NCBI GenBank assembly: GCA_905181745.1
Contig: CAJIYV010000107.1
Span: 1-12,129, forward strand
DNA: 12,129 nt
Source of the DNA: an uncultured Actinomycetes bacterium
GTDB taxonomy: Bacteria; Actinomycetota; Actinomycetes; S36-B12
Direction of reading: 5' to 3'
Shown here piece after piece: positions 1 through 6,415 of the stretch. The notes under the pieces are model-generated. The model did not search any database. It was not told where the DNA came from and worked only from the letters and a program-made list of their open reading frames with translations. The translations under genes and the position numbers were made by a program. The stretch's first letter is position 1; each line of letters opens with the position of its first letter.

Positions 1-154
1 TAACCCAGTTGCCCACCGAATTGATAGTGCGCAGTTCGACGGGCACTAAGGGTTTCGCATAAGGTTGTGACGAGGCTTCAGTTTGCTAAAAAGGGAATTG
101 AAGGTGGACAATGCATGGTCGCTGGGATTGATGTGGCGCCTTGGGAACTTCATA

Positions 155-187
155 CCTGGCAGACCGATTACGGGTAAATCTGCCAGG
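155..187 (+). promoter_or_regulatory. Leader hairpin before the solute-binding protein gene
   Basis: CCTGGCAGA at 155-163 is perfectly complementary to TCTGCCAGG at 179-187, giving a 9-bp stem. Inside it, CCG (164-166) can stack on CGG (171-173) around an ATTA loop, leaving GTAAA as a one-sided bulge. It sits about 55 nt before the start codon and no T run follows, so it does not look like an intrinsic terminator. It could be an operator or an mRNA leader structure; which one is a guess. Confidence 0.4.
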
Positions 188-203
188 AAGAAGTAGTGGG
201 TTG

Positions 204-214
204 GGGAACTTCCC
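204..214. promoter_or_regulatory. Short perfect palindrome, possible operator
   Basis: GGGAA-C-TTCCC is a perfect 11-bp palindrome lying 27 bp before the start codon of the solute-binding protein gene. GGGAACTT without the mirrored half also occurs at 143-150. The placement would suit repressor binding at a sugar-uptake gene, but the palindrome is short and no regulator is encoded in the window, so this is tentative. Confidence 0.25.
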
Positions 215-230
215 GGACTTTTCGCTCAAT

Positions 231-236
231 AAGGAG
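231..236 (+). promoter_or_regulatory. Ribosome binding site for the solute-binding protein gene
   Basis: AAGGAG lies 5 nt before the GTG at 242. It fixes that start and marks this gene as leadered, unlike most genes in the window. Confidence 0.75.
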
Positions 237-241
237 ATTCA

Positions 242-1669
242 GTGACCGTAGTGATATGGCGCCGCGGAGCAGCAGCAATCGCAGGAAGCATCGCAACCCT
301 AATGTTGCTCGCCGCTTGTTCGAGTGACGGTCCCGCAGATGAAAATGCAGAGGCAACGACGCAACCCTCGCCAATGCAAGAGACCCCGACACAAGAGGCT
401 GACATTGAGGTACTGGCAGGTTGTGAAGTGTATATGGAATACCAGGGCAGCCAAGGGGCATCGGTCAGCATCTTCACCGCAATCATGGCCCCGCAACAGG
501 GTCTGTTCGAGCAGTCGTGGAAAGAATTTGAGACCTGTACCGGAATAGATATCGTCTATGAAGGAAGCGATCAGTTTGAATCTCAACTTTCCGCTCGGAT
601 CGCCGGTGGTAACGCCCCTGACATCGCATTTATCCCACGGCCCAGCTTGCTCGCCGAGCTCGTTGCAGCCGACGGTCCGGTTCCTGCATCACAAGACACA
701 ATTTCCAATGTTGATACCTACTGGAATCCAGCGTGGAAATCCTATGGAACAGTCAACGGAACCTTCTACGCAGCGCCGCTTGGATCGCACATGAATTCAT
801 TCGTGTGGTACTCACCAAAAACTTTCGCGGTAAATGGCTACGCAATTCCCACCACGTGGGACGAGTTGTGGGCACTCTCGGATCAAATGGTCGCCGATGG
901 CCTAGTGAAGCCCTGGTGTGGCGGTCTTGAATCTGGGTCCCAGACTGGCTGGCCATCAACTGACTGGCTGGAAGAGATCATGCTTCGCATGTTCGGTGGA
1001 GAGGTGTACGACCAGTGGGTGAGCCACGAGCTTGATTTTGATTCCCCCCAAGTCACCGCAGCCATGGATGTTTTGGCTGGCTGGATGAAAAACGCAAACT
1101 ATGTCAACGGCGGCTTCGGTGATGTCCAGACAATCGCGACAACCCCATTCCAAGAGGCAGGTCGCCCAATTCTTAACGGTAAGTGCGGGATGCTTCAACA
1201 ATCCAATTTGTACGCGAGTGCGTGGGGCGAATTACAAGAAGGAGCAACTGTTGGCCCCGATGGTGACGCATATGCTTTTTACATCCCCGTCATCAATAAC
1301 ATGGCTGCCCCACAACCTGTTGTGGGTGAGGGTGAGTTCGTCACTGCATTCTCGGATCGTCCAGAGGTAGCAGCTGTTCAGAATTATCTCTCCTCGGCCG
1401 AATTCGCGACCAGCAAGGTTTCGCTCGGAACCTGGGTTTCTGCTAACAACGGTGTCCCATTGGACACCTACGCAGAGGGTTCGATCGATAAACTGTCGGC
1501 ACGGTACCTTACCGATATGGGTGGGACATTCCGTTTCGACGCATCTGAGCTCATGCCAGCGGCTATTGGCGCTGGGGCAATGCTGACCGAAATGACGCAA
1601 TGGTTCGCCCCGGGCAAGCCCACAGCTGAGGTTCTTCAAGCCATAGATGCCGCTTGGCCAGTCCCGTAA
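242..1669 (+). CDS. ABC transporter extracellular solute-binding lipoprotein, probable carbohydrate type
   Basis: The 475-residue protein is a binding protein for an ABC importer, anchored by lipid to the outer face of the membrane. A positively charged start (WRR, 6-8) and hydrophobic stretch run into the lipobox LAAC, with Cys26 as the predicted lipidation site. A Ser/Pro/Thr/Glu-rich linker follows to about residue 50. The body matches the family 1 solute-binding fold in general pattern: an N-terminal segment around GLFEQSWKEFE, then GNAPDIAFIPRPSLL, then an alternating lobe pattern and a C-terminal helix ending in DAAWPVP. Length is usual for alpha-glucoside or related sugar binders, but the ligand cannot be read from the sequence. 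The GTG start is set by AAGGAG 5 nt upstream. A tRNA gene follows directly, so no permease or ATPase gene lies downstream; partners could lie to the left of the window or elsewhere. Several cysteines in the mature part may form disulfides. Confidence 0.88.
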   Translation: MTVVIWRRGAAAIAGSIATLMLLAACSSDGPADENAEATTQPSPMQETPTQEADIEVLAGCEVYMEYQGSQGASVSIFTAIMAPQQGLFEQSWKEFETCTGIDIVYEGSDQFESQLSARIAGGNAPDIAFIPRPSLLAELVAADGPVPASQDTISNVDTYWNPAWKSYGTVNGTFYAAPLGSHMNSFVWYSPKTFAVNGYAIPTTWDELWALSDQMVADGLVKPWCGGLESGSQTGWPSTDWLEEIMLRMFGGEVYDQWVSHELDFDSPQVTAAMDVLAGWMKNANYVNGGFGDVQTIATTPFQEAGRPILNGKCGMLQQSNLYASAWGELQEGATVGPDGDAYAFYIPVINNMAAPQPVVGEGEFVTAFSDRPEVAAVQNYLSSAEFATSKVSLGTWVSANNGVPLDTYAEGSIDKLSARYLTDMGGTFRFDASELMPAAIGAGAMLTEMTQWFAPGKPTAEVLQAIDAAWPVP

Positions 1670-1722
1670 GGAAAACTAGCCCAACTAAGCAGCCGGGAAC
1701 TGTGAGCCAGTAGATAGGGTTA

Positions 1723-1737
1723 CGCCCGAGAAGGGCG
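1723..1737 (+). terminator. Weak hairpin terminator candidate after the solute-binding protein gene
   Basis: CGCCC (1723-1727) pairs with GGGCG (1733-1737) around a GAGAA loop, followed by ACTTTCTC. The stem is only 5 bp and the T run is poor. It lies 54 nt after the stop and just before the tRNA, so it could instead belong to the tRNA precursor. Confidence 0.3.
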
Positions 1738-1745
1738 ACTTTCTC

Positions 1746-1819
1746 GTCCCCGTAGTCCAATCGGTAGAGACACCCGGCTTAAACCCGGCACAGTGTGGGT
1801 TCAAATCCCACCGGGGACA
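1746..1819 (+). tRNA. tRNA with anticodon UAA (reads UUA, Leu), atypical short variable loop
   Basis: A cloverleaf can be drawn by hand. The acceptor stem is GTCCCCG (1746-1752) with CGGGGAC (1812-1818), 7 bp, with A1819 as discriminator. The D arm has a 3-bp stem GTC/GAC around an 11-nt loop containing GGTAGA. The anticodon arm is CCCGG, loop CTTAAAC, CCGGC, giving anticodon TAA at 1780-1782. The T arm is GTGGG, loop TTCAAAT, CCCAC. The variable loop is only ACAGT (1790-1794). Bacterial leucine tRNAs normally carry a long class II variable arm, so a 5-nt loop is odd. The 3-bp D stem with GGTAGA and the A discriminator are leucine-like. The outermost anticodon pair is a C-C mismatch, leaving 4 pairs. 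CCA is not encoded: CCCA follows the discriminator. It may be a noncanonical or decaying leucine tRNA. TTA codons are used in cbs (4057-4059) and metB (5433-5435, 5727-5729), so some UAA-anticodon tRNA must work in this organism. Confidence 0.75.
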
Positions 1820-1844
1820 CCCATTCTCGTGGGCTAAGCGGGTG

Positions 1845-1879
1845 TTGGCGGTTTCGAAATAGTTTGTTATCTTATAGCC
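1845..1879 (+). promoter_or_regulatory. Leaderless promoter of the Bax inhibitor-1 family gene
   Basis: TTGGCG (1845-1850), a 17-bp spacer, then TATCTT (1868-1873) and exactly 6 nt to the ATG at 1880. No Shine-Dalgarno sequence precedes the ATG. This is the best-formed promoter in the window and implies transcription starting at the A of the start codon. Confidence 0.6.
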
Positions 1880-2725
1880 ATGTCATCACGATTCTCACAC
1901 ACCGCAAACCCGATCCTCAAGCGCTACGAAGCCCCCGCCAAGGGCGATGGCTTTGCATATGCTGAAGGACAATCTGCCTACACGCAGGCTGCAGGCGGTG
2001 ACGCTGGCACCCAGTCGCAGTTTGAAAGCATCACCGCGGGTGGTGGAGCCCGCCTGACTTTTGCAGACGTAGTTGTAAAAAGCACGATTCTGTTCATCAT
2101 TACGGTCATCATGGCTCTTGTGGGTTGGGCGATCGTTCCCAGCGCCCCTATCGTTCTCTGGATCGGCCTGATCGGCGCCTTGGCATTCGGACTCATCACG
2201 GCTTTCAAAAAAGCAGTATCACCGATCCTCGTTGTGCTGTATGCGACTTTTGCTGGACTCATGCTGGGAGCAATCAGCTGGTCGTATGACCAAATGGCGC
2301 TCGCCCAGAATTACGAAGGATTGGTCAGTCAAGCAATCATTGGCACCCTCACCGCATTTGGAGTAATGCTGTTCCTGTACGGGACTGGAATTGTGAAGGT
2401 CAACGGCAAGTTCAAGAGAATATTCATGGCAGCCATGATTAGCTATTTCCTGATTGCAATGGCATCCCTTGTGGGTGCCCTGTTCGGCGTGGGGGGTGGC
2501 TGGGGATTCTACGGAGTGGGCATCTGGGGTCTGCTCCTGTGCGCTGCCGGTGTACTCCTTGCCTCGTTCATGTTGATGCTGGACTTCGATGCGATTAAGC
2601 AGGGCGTCGCAATGGGCTTGCCGGAGCGCGAATCGTGGAGATTGTCCTTCGGGCTTCTCGTCACCTTGGTGTGGCTCTACCTCGAGATCCTGCGACTCCT
2701 CTCCATCCTGGCTGGTCGGGACTAA
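1880..2725 (+). CDS. Bax inhibitor-1/YccA family integral membrane protein
   Basis: The 281-residue protein has a soluble, Gly/Ala/Gln-rich N-terminal tail of about 60 residues and then seven hydrophobic segments at roughly 64-84, 90-109, 114-134, 151-169, 181-203, 213-235 and 256-277. The family signatures I see are the acidic LDFD motif (232-237; Asp235 and Asp237) after helix 6 and WLYLEILRLL in helix 7. In structurally studied BI-1 relatives such as YetJ, a pair of aspartates near this place forms a pH- and calcium-sensitive latch; that role here is inferred from family knowledge. The physiological function in Actinomycetota is poorly known. The long tail starting MSSRFSHTANPIL resembles that of actinobacterial members. 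The ATG at 1880 is supported by a good leaderless promoter. The gene stands alone between a tRNA and a convergent small gene. Confidence 0.9.
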   Translation: MSSRFSHTANPILKRYEAPAKGDGFAYAEGQSAYTQAAGGDAGTQSQFESITAGGGARLTFADVVVKSTILFIITVIMALVGWAIVPSAPIVLWIGLIGALAFGLITAFKKAVSPILVVLYATFAGLMLGAISWSYDQMALAQNYEGLVSQAIIGTLTAFGVMLFLYGTGIVKVNGKFKRIFMAAMISYFLIAMASLVGALFGVGGGWGFYGVGIWGLLLCAAGVLLASFMLMLDFDAIKQGVAMGLPERESWRLSFGLLVTLVWLYLEILRLLSILAGRD

Positions 2726-2754
2726 GCCAAGTCCACATCAACGGTTGCCGACCC

Positions 2755-2795
2755 TCAGGCAATCTGACTCTCAGGCAATTTGACTCTAAGGCAAT
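2755..2795. repeat. Tandem direct repeat, 16-bp unit, about 2.5 copies
   Basis: Units are TCAGGCAATCTGACTC (2755-2770), TCAGGCAATTTGACTC (2771-2786, one mismatch) and a partial TAAGGCAAT (2787-2795). It fills the space between two convergent genes, and the last copies overlap the 3' end of the minus-strand gene, whose stop codon is at 2786-2788. Confidence 0.75.
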
Positions 2796-3070
2796 GCGCG
2801 GCGGAGCGCAGTCAGGGCCGCCGCGGCTTCGGTGTTCCCATCCGGGTTCACAGCAAATAGATCATGGGTCAGAACCGTGAGCTGTGCGGCGTAAGCACCG
2901 GGTCCAACTCGGGGGATTTTACGACTGCCAGAATTGGTGGATTCCCAAATTGCAGTTGCGCACGCGTACACAGGGATGTCCATCGTGACCAGGCGATCAT
3001 GATTCAAACTCGCAAGCCGAAGCCTGATTCGATCTAGTTCACGCAGAATCTCCTCCTGCAATGGCTTCAT
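2786..3070 (-). CDS. Small protein of unknown function, 94 residues
   Basis: I do not recognise this family. The product starts MKPLQEEILREL and ends TALRRALP. It has an amphipathic charged N-terminal helix (about 4-22), a central DIPVYACATAIWES segment (31-44), a basic, Gly/Pro-containing stretch (50-58) and an Ala/Leu-rich C-terminal helix (79-93). It has no signal peptide or membrane segment, so it is probably cytosolic. The frame also reaches a TTG at 3115, but I prefer the ATG at 3070. TATGCT (3077-3082, read on the minus strand) sits exactly 6 nt upstream of that ATG, with TTATCA 17 bp further up, the same leaderless geometry as its neighbours. The composition looks like a real protein and the plus strand offers no better gene. 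It is convergent with the Bax inhibitor-1 gene and divergent from cbs. Confidence 0.6.
   Translation of the reverse strand: MKPLQEEILRELDRIRLRLASLNHDRLVTMDIPVYACATAIWESTNSGSRKIPRVGPGAYAAQLTVLTHDLFAVNPDGNTEAAAALTALRRALP
2797..2825. terminator. Perfect 8-bp GC-rich inverted repeat, possible terminator for the Bax inhibitor-1 gene
   Basis: CGCGGCGG (2797-2804) is the exact reverse complement of CCGCCGCG (2818-2825), with a 13-nt loop. It lies 71 nt downstream of the Bax inhibitor-1 stop but inside the last codons of the minus-strand small gene. No T run follows on the plus strand. It could stop readthrough from the plus strand without a U tract, or simply reflect GC-rich codons for Ala and Arg. 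Confidence 0.35.
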
Positions 3071-3105
3071 ACAGTTAGCATATGCGCATTCTGGGTATTT
3101 GATAA
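3071..3105 (-). promoter_or_regulatory. Leaderless promoter of the small minus-strand gene
   Basis: Read on the minus strand: TTATCA (3100-3105), a 17-bp spacer, TATGCT (3077-3082), then 6 nt to the ATG at 3070. No Shine-Dalgarno sequence is visible. Confidence 0.5.
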
Positions 3106-3162
3106 CACTGTGCAATAAGCCAACAGCCTGAAGGCTCGTGCGGCGCTGATTAAAAACCCACG

Positions 3163-3174
3163 TAAGGTTGACCC
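3163..3174 (+). promoter_or_regulatory. Probable leaderless -10 box of cbs
   Basis: TAAGGT (3163-3168) ends 6 nt before the GTG at 3175. No convincing -35 is visible. The AAGG inside it could alternatively act as a weak ribosome binding site 7 nt from the start. Confidence 0.4.
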
Positions 3175-4551
3175 GTGCATATTTATGACTCAGTTATTGA
3201 CCTAATTGGTAACACGCCACTGGTGCGGCTAAATAAGGTGACGCAGGGAATTGTCCCCGAAGGCGTCACTGTCGTCGCCAAAGTTGAATACGTTAACCCG
3301 GGTGGCTCGGTGAAGGATCGAATTGCTGAGCGCATGATTGATGCCGCCGAAAAAGACGGGTCACTGCAGCCCGGTGGAACAATTGTTGAACCAACGAGCG
3401 GCAACACGGGGGTTGGCCTGGCCATGGTGGCCCAACAGCGAGGTTACAAGTGCATTTTCGTGTGTCCGGACAAGGTCTCCGAGGACAAGCGAAATGTGCT
3501 CAAAGCTTATGGCGCGCAAGTTGTTGTGTGCCCAACCGCAGTGGACCCGGAGGACCCGCGTTCCTATTACAGTGTCAGTGATCGACTTTCTGGCGAGCCT
3601 GGCGCGTGGAAGCCGGATCAGTACTCCAATCCGAACAATCCGCGGTCACATTATGAAACAACCGGTCCAGAAATTTGGGAACAAACCGATGGCACGATTA
3701 CACATTTTGTTGCTGGGGTGGGAACTGGTGGCACGATCTCAGGTACTGGTCGCTACCTGAAGGAAGCCAGCAATAGCTCCGTTAAAATTATTGGTGCAGA
3801 CCCGGAAGGTTCAGTGTATTCCGGTGGTTCGGGTCGCCCCTATCTCGTCGAAGGAGTGGGCGAAGATTTCTGGCCAACTGCCTATGACCCTGGAATCGCT
3901 GATGAAATTGTTGCCGTTTCTGATCGGGATTCATTTGAGATGACCCGTCGAATGGCGCGCGAAGAAGGATTGCTTGTTGGTGGATCTTGCGGAATGGCGG
4001 TTGTGGCGGCCCTGCGGATTGCAGCCAAAGCCGAACCTGGATCACTAGTCGTGGTGTTACTCCCAGATTCCGGTCGCGGGTACCTTTCCAAAGTATTTAA
4101 TGAAGATTGGCTGTCCAGCTACGGCTTTATTCAAGGTGACACGGAGCAAACAATCGGTGATGTATTGAGGGCCAAAACACTTGATGGAGACTTGCCCGAT
4201 TTCGTTCATACCCATCCGACCGAGTCGGTAGCCGATGCGATTGCAATTTTGAAAGAGTATGGCGTCTCTCAGATCCCAGTTGTTCGTGCCGAGCCCCCAA
4301 TCATGACCGCCGAAATTTCAGGGTCCATTGTTGAAAGGGTCGTACTAGACGCCCTCTTCCTTGGAACGGCTCACTTGGCGGACCAGGTTGAGACTGTTAT
4401 GAGTCCACCGCTTCCTATGGTGGGTGCCGGCGAGTCAGTTGCTTCTGCCATGATCGCCCTCACTGAGGCCGATGCGCTGATGGTGGTTGACGACGGCAAG
4501 CCAACAGGTGTCATTACCCGACAAGACGTTTTGGCCTTTCTGGCTACCTAA
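3175..4551 (+). CDS. cbs: Cystathionine beta-synthase
   Basis: The 458-residue cytosolic PLP enzyme condenses serine (or an activated serine) with homocysteine to cystathionine, the first step of reverse transsulfuration. The fold II catalytic domain (about 1-320) shows IGNTPLVRLN (11-20), the PLP lysine in NPGGSVKDR (Lys47), the substrate loop TSGNTG (74-79), the phosphate loop GVGTGGT (181-187) and GGSCG (269-273). EGVGEDFWP (226-234) is typical of Cbs rather than of CysK/CysM. A pair of C-terminal CBS (Bateman) modules follows, about 340-400 and 405-458, ending GVITRQDVLAF. The N-terminal haem-binding extension of animal enzymes is absent. The GTG start gives the normal family N terminus; a nearby ATG at 3185 is out of frame. 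Its stop overlaps the convergent msrA stop by 4 nt. With the metB-type gene at 5265 it forms a transsulfuration block, as cbs and metB are close neighbours in mycobacteria. Confidence 0.95.
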   Translation: MHIYDSVIDLIGNTPLVRLNKVTQGIVPEGVTVVAKVEYVNPGGSVKDRIAERMIDAAEKDGSLQPGGTIVEPTSGNTGVGLAMVAQQRGYKCIFVCPDKVSEDKRNVLKAYGAQVVVCPTAVDPEDPRSYYSVSDRLSGEPGAWKPDQYSNPNNPRSHYETTGPEIWEQTDGTITHFVAGVGTGGTISGTGRYLKEASNSSVKIIGADPEGSVYSGGSGRPYLVEGVGEDFWPTAYDPGIADEIVAVSDRDSFEMTRRMAREEGLLVGGSCGMAVVAALRIAAKAEPGSLVVVLLPDSGRGYLSKVFNEDWLSSYGFIQGDTEQTIGDVLRAKTLDGDLPDFVHTHPTESVADAIAILKEYGVSQIPVVRAEPPIMTAEISGSIVERVVLDALFLGTAHLADQVETVMSPPLPMVGAGESVASAMIALTEADALMVVDDGKPTGVITRQDVLAFLAT

Positions 4552-5195
4552 TTCAGATTTGGGAATGCGATACCAGTATTCGCGTGGCATCGGTAACCAT
4601 TGGGGTTTTTGTATAGGTACTGCTGGTGCGAATCTTGTGCGAGGTAATAAGTGAATTCGCTTGATGGCGCAATTTGAGTCGTGATTGGATCGAATCCTCG
4701 CGAAGCGAGCACGGCTTCATATGCCCGAGCAGTTTCCAGGGCGAACCGCTCTTGTTCCGTCGTCGTCCAAAAAATTGCGGATCGGTATTGCGTCCCAACG
4801 TCATTTCCTTGACCAAAGCCTTGGGTCGGGTCATGGTTTTCCCAAAAGATTTTGAGAATCTCGACCGTGGAAATTATTTCGGGGTTGTAGACCACCAAGG
4901 CTGTTTCGGTGTGGCCCGTGCGACCCGTGCAAGTTTCTTCATAGGTCGGGTGGGGGGTGAAACCGCCCATGAAGCCGACACTGGTGTTGATCACCCCGGG
5001 TGTCTGCCAGAAAATTTCTTCAACACCCCAATAGCAGCCGGCGCCCAGATAGATGACCAACGAACCTTCGGGCCAGGGGCCTTCCAGCGGTGAGCCAAGC
5101 ACTGCGTTCTTGGCGCTGACAGGCAGAGGTCGCGAATCACGGCCAGGGAGTGCCGATTCTGGCGCAATCATCGTGGGTTTCCCGAGTCCGAACAT
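4548..5195 (-). CDS. msrA: Peptide methionine sulfoxide reductase MsrA
   Basis: The 215-residue enzyme reduces the S epimer of methionine sulfoxide, free or in proteins, using thioredoxin. The active-site motif is GAGCYWGVEE (51-60), with Cys54 as the catalytic nucleophile and Tyr in place of the commoner Phe. GFMGGFTPHPTYEETCTGRTGHTE shows the conserved core split over 74-97, followed by FWENHDPTQ (118-125), GNDVGTQYRS (130-139) and a C-terminal GYRCHANTG (200-208), whose Cys203 is the likely resolving cysteine. An N-terminal extension of about 45 residues precedes the core, usual for the longer actinobacterial and E. coli-type forms; no signal peptide is seen, so it is cytosolic. No MsrB is encoded in the window. 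The ATG at 5195 has a leaderless -10 box. It diverges from the metB-type gene (69 nt between starts) and its stop overlaps that of cbs, placing it inside the sulfur amino acid block. Confidence 0.95.
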   Translation of the reverse strand: MFGLGKPTMIAPESALPGRDSRPLPVSAKNAVLGSPLEGPWPEGSLVIYLGAGCYWGVEEIFWQTPGVINTSVGFMGGFTPHPTYEETCTGRTGHTETALVVYNPEIISTVEILKIFWENHDPTQGFGQGNDVGTQYRSAIFWTTTEQERFALETARAYEAVLASRGFDPITTQIAPSSEFTYYLAQDSHQQYLYKNPNGYRCHANTGIAFPNLN

Positions 5196-5207
5196 AGTTC
5201 TAATCTA
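5196..5207 (-). promoter_or_regulatory. Leaderless -10 box of msrA
   Basis: On the minus strand TAGATT (5202-5207) ends 6 nt before the ATG at 5195. An AGGAGG-like string (5210-5215) lies 14 nt upstream of the ATG, too far for a usual ribosome binding site. The -35 is weak. Confidence 0.5.
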
Positions 5208-5252
5208 ACCCTCCTAGTTGACCTCTGCTCAGCCAACTTGGCGCGGGCGACA

Positions 5253-5264
5253 TAGGCTGGTGCC
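5253..5264 (+). promoter_or_regulatory. Leaderless -10 box of the metB-type gene
   Basis: TAGGCT (5253-5258) ends 6 nt before the ATG at 5265. There is no Shine-Dalgarno sequence. The -35 position holds only a poor match (CAGCCA, 5230-5235, 17-bp spacer). Confidence 0.45.
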
Positions 5265-6413
5265 ATGGACGGTTTCAATACGCGCGCAATTCATGCCGGG
5301 CAAGAACCAGACCGCGAAACAGGCGCTGTGGTAACCCCAATTTACCAAGTGTCGACTTACGCACAAGACGGCGTGGGTGGCCTGAGAAACGGGTACGAGT
5401 ACTCACGCAGTGGCAACCCGACGCGGACCGCATTACAAGAGTGCCTAGCCGCGATCGAGGCGCCAGGCATTGATACCGCTCGTGGGCTGGCATTTGCTTC
5501 CGGTTTGGCAGCTGAGGACACACTGATCCGCACCGTGCTCAAGCCGGGGGATCATGTCGTACTCCCTAATGACGCCTACGGTGGTACATACCGCCTGTTC
5601 AAAAAAGTAGCTGAGCCTTGGGGAATTTCGCTGTCAACCGCACCAGTGACCGACACGGAAGCTATCGCCGCGGCTATGACACCCAAGACCAAGTTGGTCT
5701 GGATCGAAACACCAACAAACCCGCTGTTAAATGTCGGTGACATTGCGGCAATCGCAGAAATCGCACATGCGGGCGGAGCGTTGCTCGTGGTTGATAACAC
5801 GTTCGCATCCTCATATCTGCAGCAGCCACTGTTGCTCGGTGCTGACGTGGTGGTGCACAGCACAACCAAATATCTTGGCGGTCACAGTGATGTTGTGGGT
5901 GGCGCCCTTGTTGTTGCAAGTGCCGAGCTTGGTGAGCAGTTGGCCTATCACCAAAATGCAATGGGGGCTATTGCAGGACCGTTTGATTCTTGGTTGGTTT
6001 TGCGTGGCATTAAGACGCTGGGTGTTCGCATGGATCGCCACAATGAGAATGCAGGCAAGATTGTTGAGCTTCTGGAAGGACACTCGGCTGTTGGCCAAGT
6101 GTTTTACCCAGGTCTGGCAACACACACCAACCATGAAGTTGCCGCAAAGCAAATGAGTGGGTTCGGTGGCATGGTGTCATTCCGCGTGAAGGCCGGCGAG
6201 GAAGCCGCCCTTGATATCTGTTCCAAAACTACGCTGTTCACCCTCGGTGAATCTTTGGGTGGGGTTGAGTCGCTCATTGAGCACCCGGGTCGCATGACCC
6301 ACGCGGCTGTCAGTGGTAGCCCACTGGAAGTTCCCGACGACTTGATTCGGCTCAGCGTGGGCATTGAGCAGGCCGACGATCTCGTGGCGGATTTGGAAAA
6401 AGCACTCGGATAG
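5265..6413 (+). CDS. metB: Cystathionine gamma-synthase or gamma-lyase (Cys/Met metabolism PLP enzyme)
   Basis: The 382-residue fold I PLP enzyme belongs to the Cys/Met metabolism family. MetB joins an acyl-homoserine to cysteine to give cystathionine; close relatives run the reverse transsulfuration cleavage. Visible motifs: an N-terminal RAIHAGQEPD (7-16), YEYSRSGNPTR (44-54) including the Tyr and Arg that touch PLP phosphate of the partner subunit, FASGLAAEDT (77-86), WIETPTNP (146-153), VDNTFASSYLQ (176-186), the PLP-binding lysine in HSTTKYLGGHSD (Lys202), and SLGGVESLIEHPGRMTH (about residues 330-345). The length fits the tetrameric family. Sequence alone does not settle synthase against lyase. 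Beside cbs, a lyase would complete homocysteine-to-cysteine conversion; the mycobacterial neighbour of cbs is called metB, and such enzymes can do both. It ends 25 bp from the convergent sulfatase stop. Confidence 0.92.
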   Translation: MDGFNTRAIHAGQEPDRETGAVVTPIYQVSTYAQDGVGGLRNGYEYSRSGNPTRTALQECLAAIEAPGIDTARGLAFASGLAAEDTLIRTVLKPGDHVVLPNDAYGGTYRLFKKVAEPWGISLSTAPVTDTEAIAAAMTPKTKLVWIETPTNPLLNVGDIAAIAEIAHAGGALLVVDNTFASSYLQQPLLLGADVVVHSTTKYLGGHSDVVGGALVVASAELGEQLAYHQNAMGAIAGPFDSWLVLRGIKTLGVRMDRHNENAGKIVELLEGHSAVGQVFYPGLATHTNHEVAAKQMSGFGGMVSFRVKAGEEAALDICSKTTLFTLGESLGGVESLIEHPGRMTHAAVSGSPLEVPDDLIRLSVGIEQADDLVADLEKALG

Positions 6414-6415
6414 TT

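Larger units (their letters stand above)
1..241. other. Gene-free leader upstream of the solute-binding protein gene
   Basis: I find no supportable coding region here on either strand. The minus-strand open frames that enter it are low-complexity shadows of the gene to the right. The stretch holds a hairpin (155-187), an 11-bp palindrome (204-214) and a ribosome binding site (231-236). A near-repeat of TTGGGAACTT occurs at 141-150 and 201-211. No promoter stands out clearly; TAAGGT at 60-65 is a weak -10 candidate. Confidence 0.5.

Noticed and set aside
1817..1845. Inverted repeat ACACCC/GGGTGT after the tRNA
   Set aside because: Its left arm is part of the tRNA 3' end and its right arm runs into the -35 of the next gene; there is no T run. 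Treated as chance.
3071..3115. Upstream TTG start for the small minus-strand gene
   Set aside because: No ribosome binding site, and the added residues would cover the promoter that fits the ATG at 3070.
3175..4551. Cysteine synthase (CysK/CysM) as the identity of the first PLP enzyme
   Set aside because: The C-terminal CBS module pair and the EGVGEDFWP motif point to cystathionine beta-synthase.
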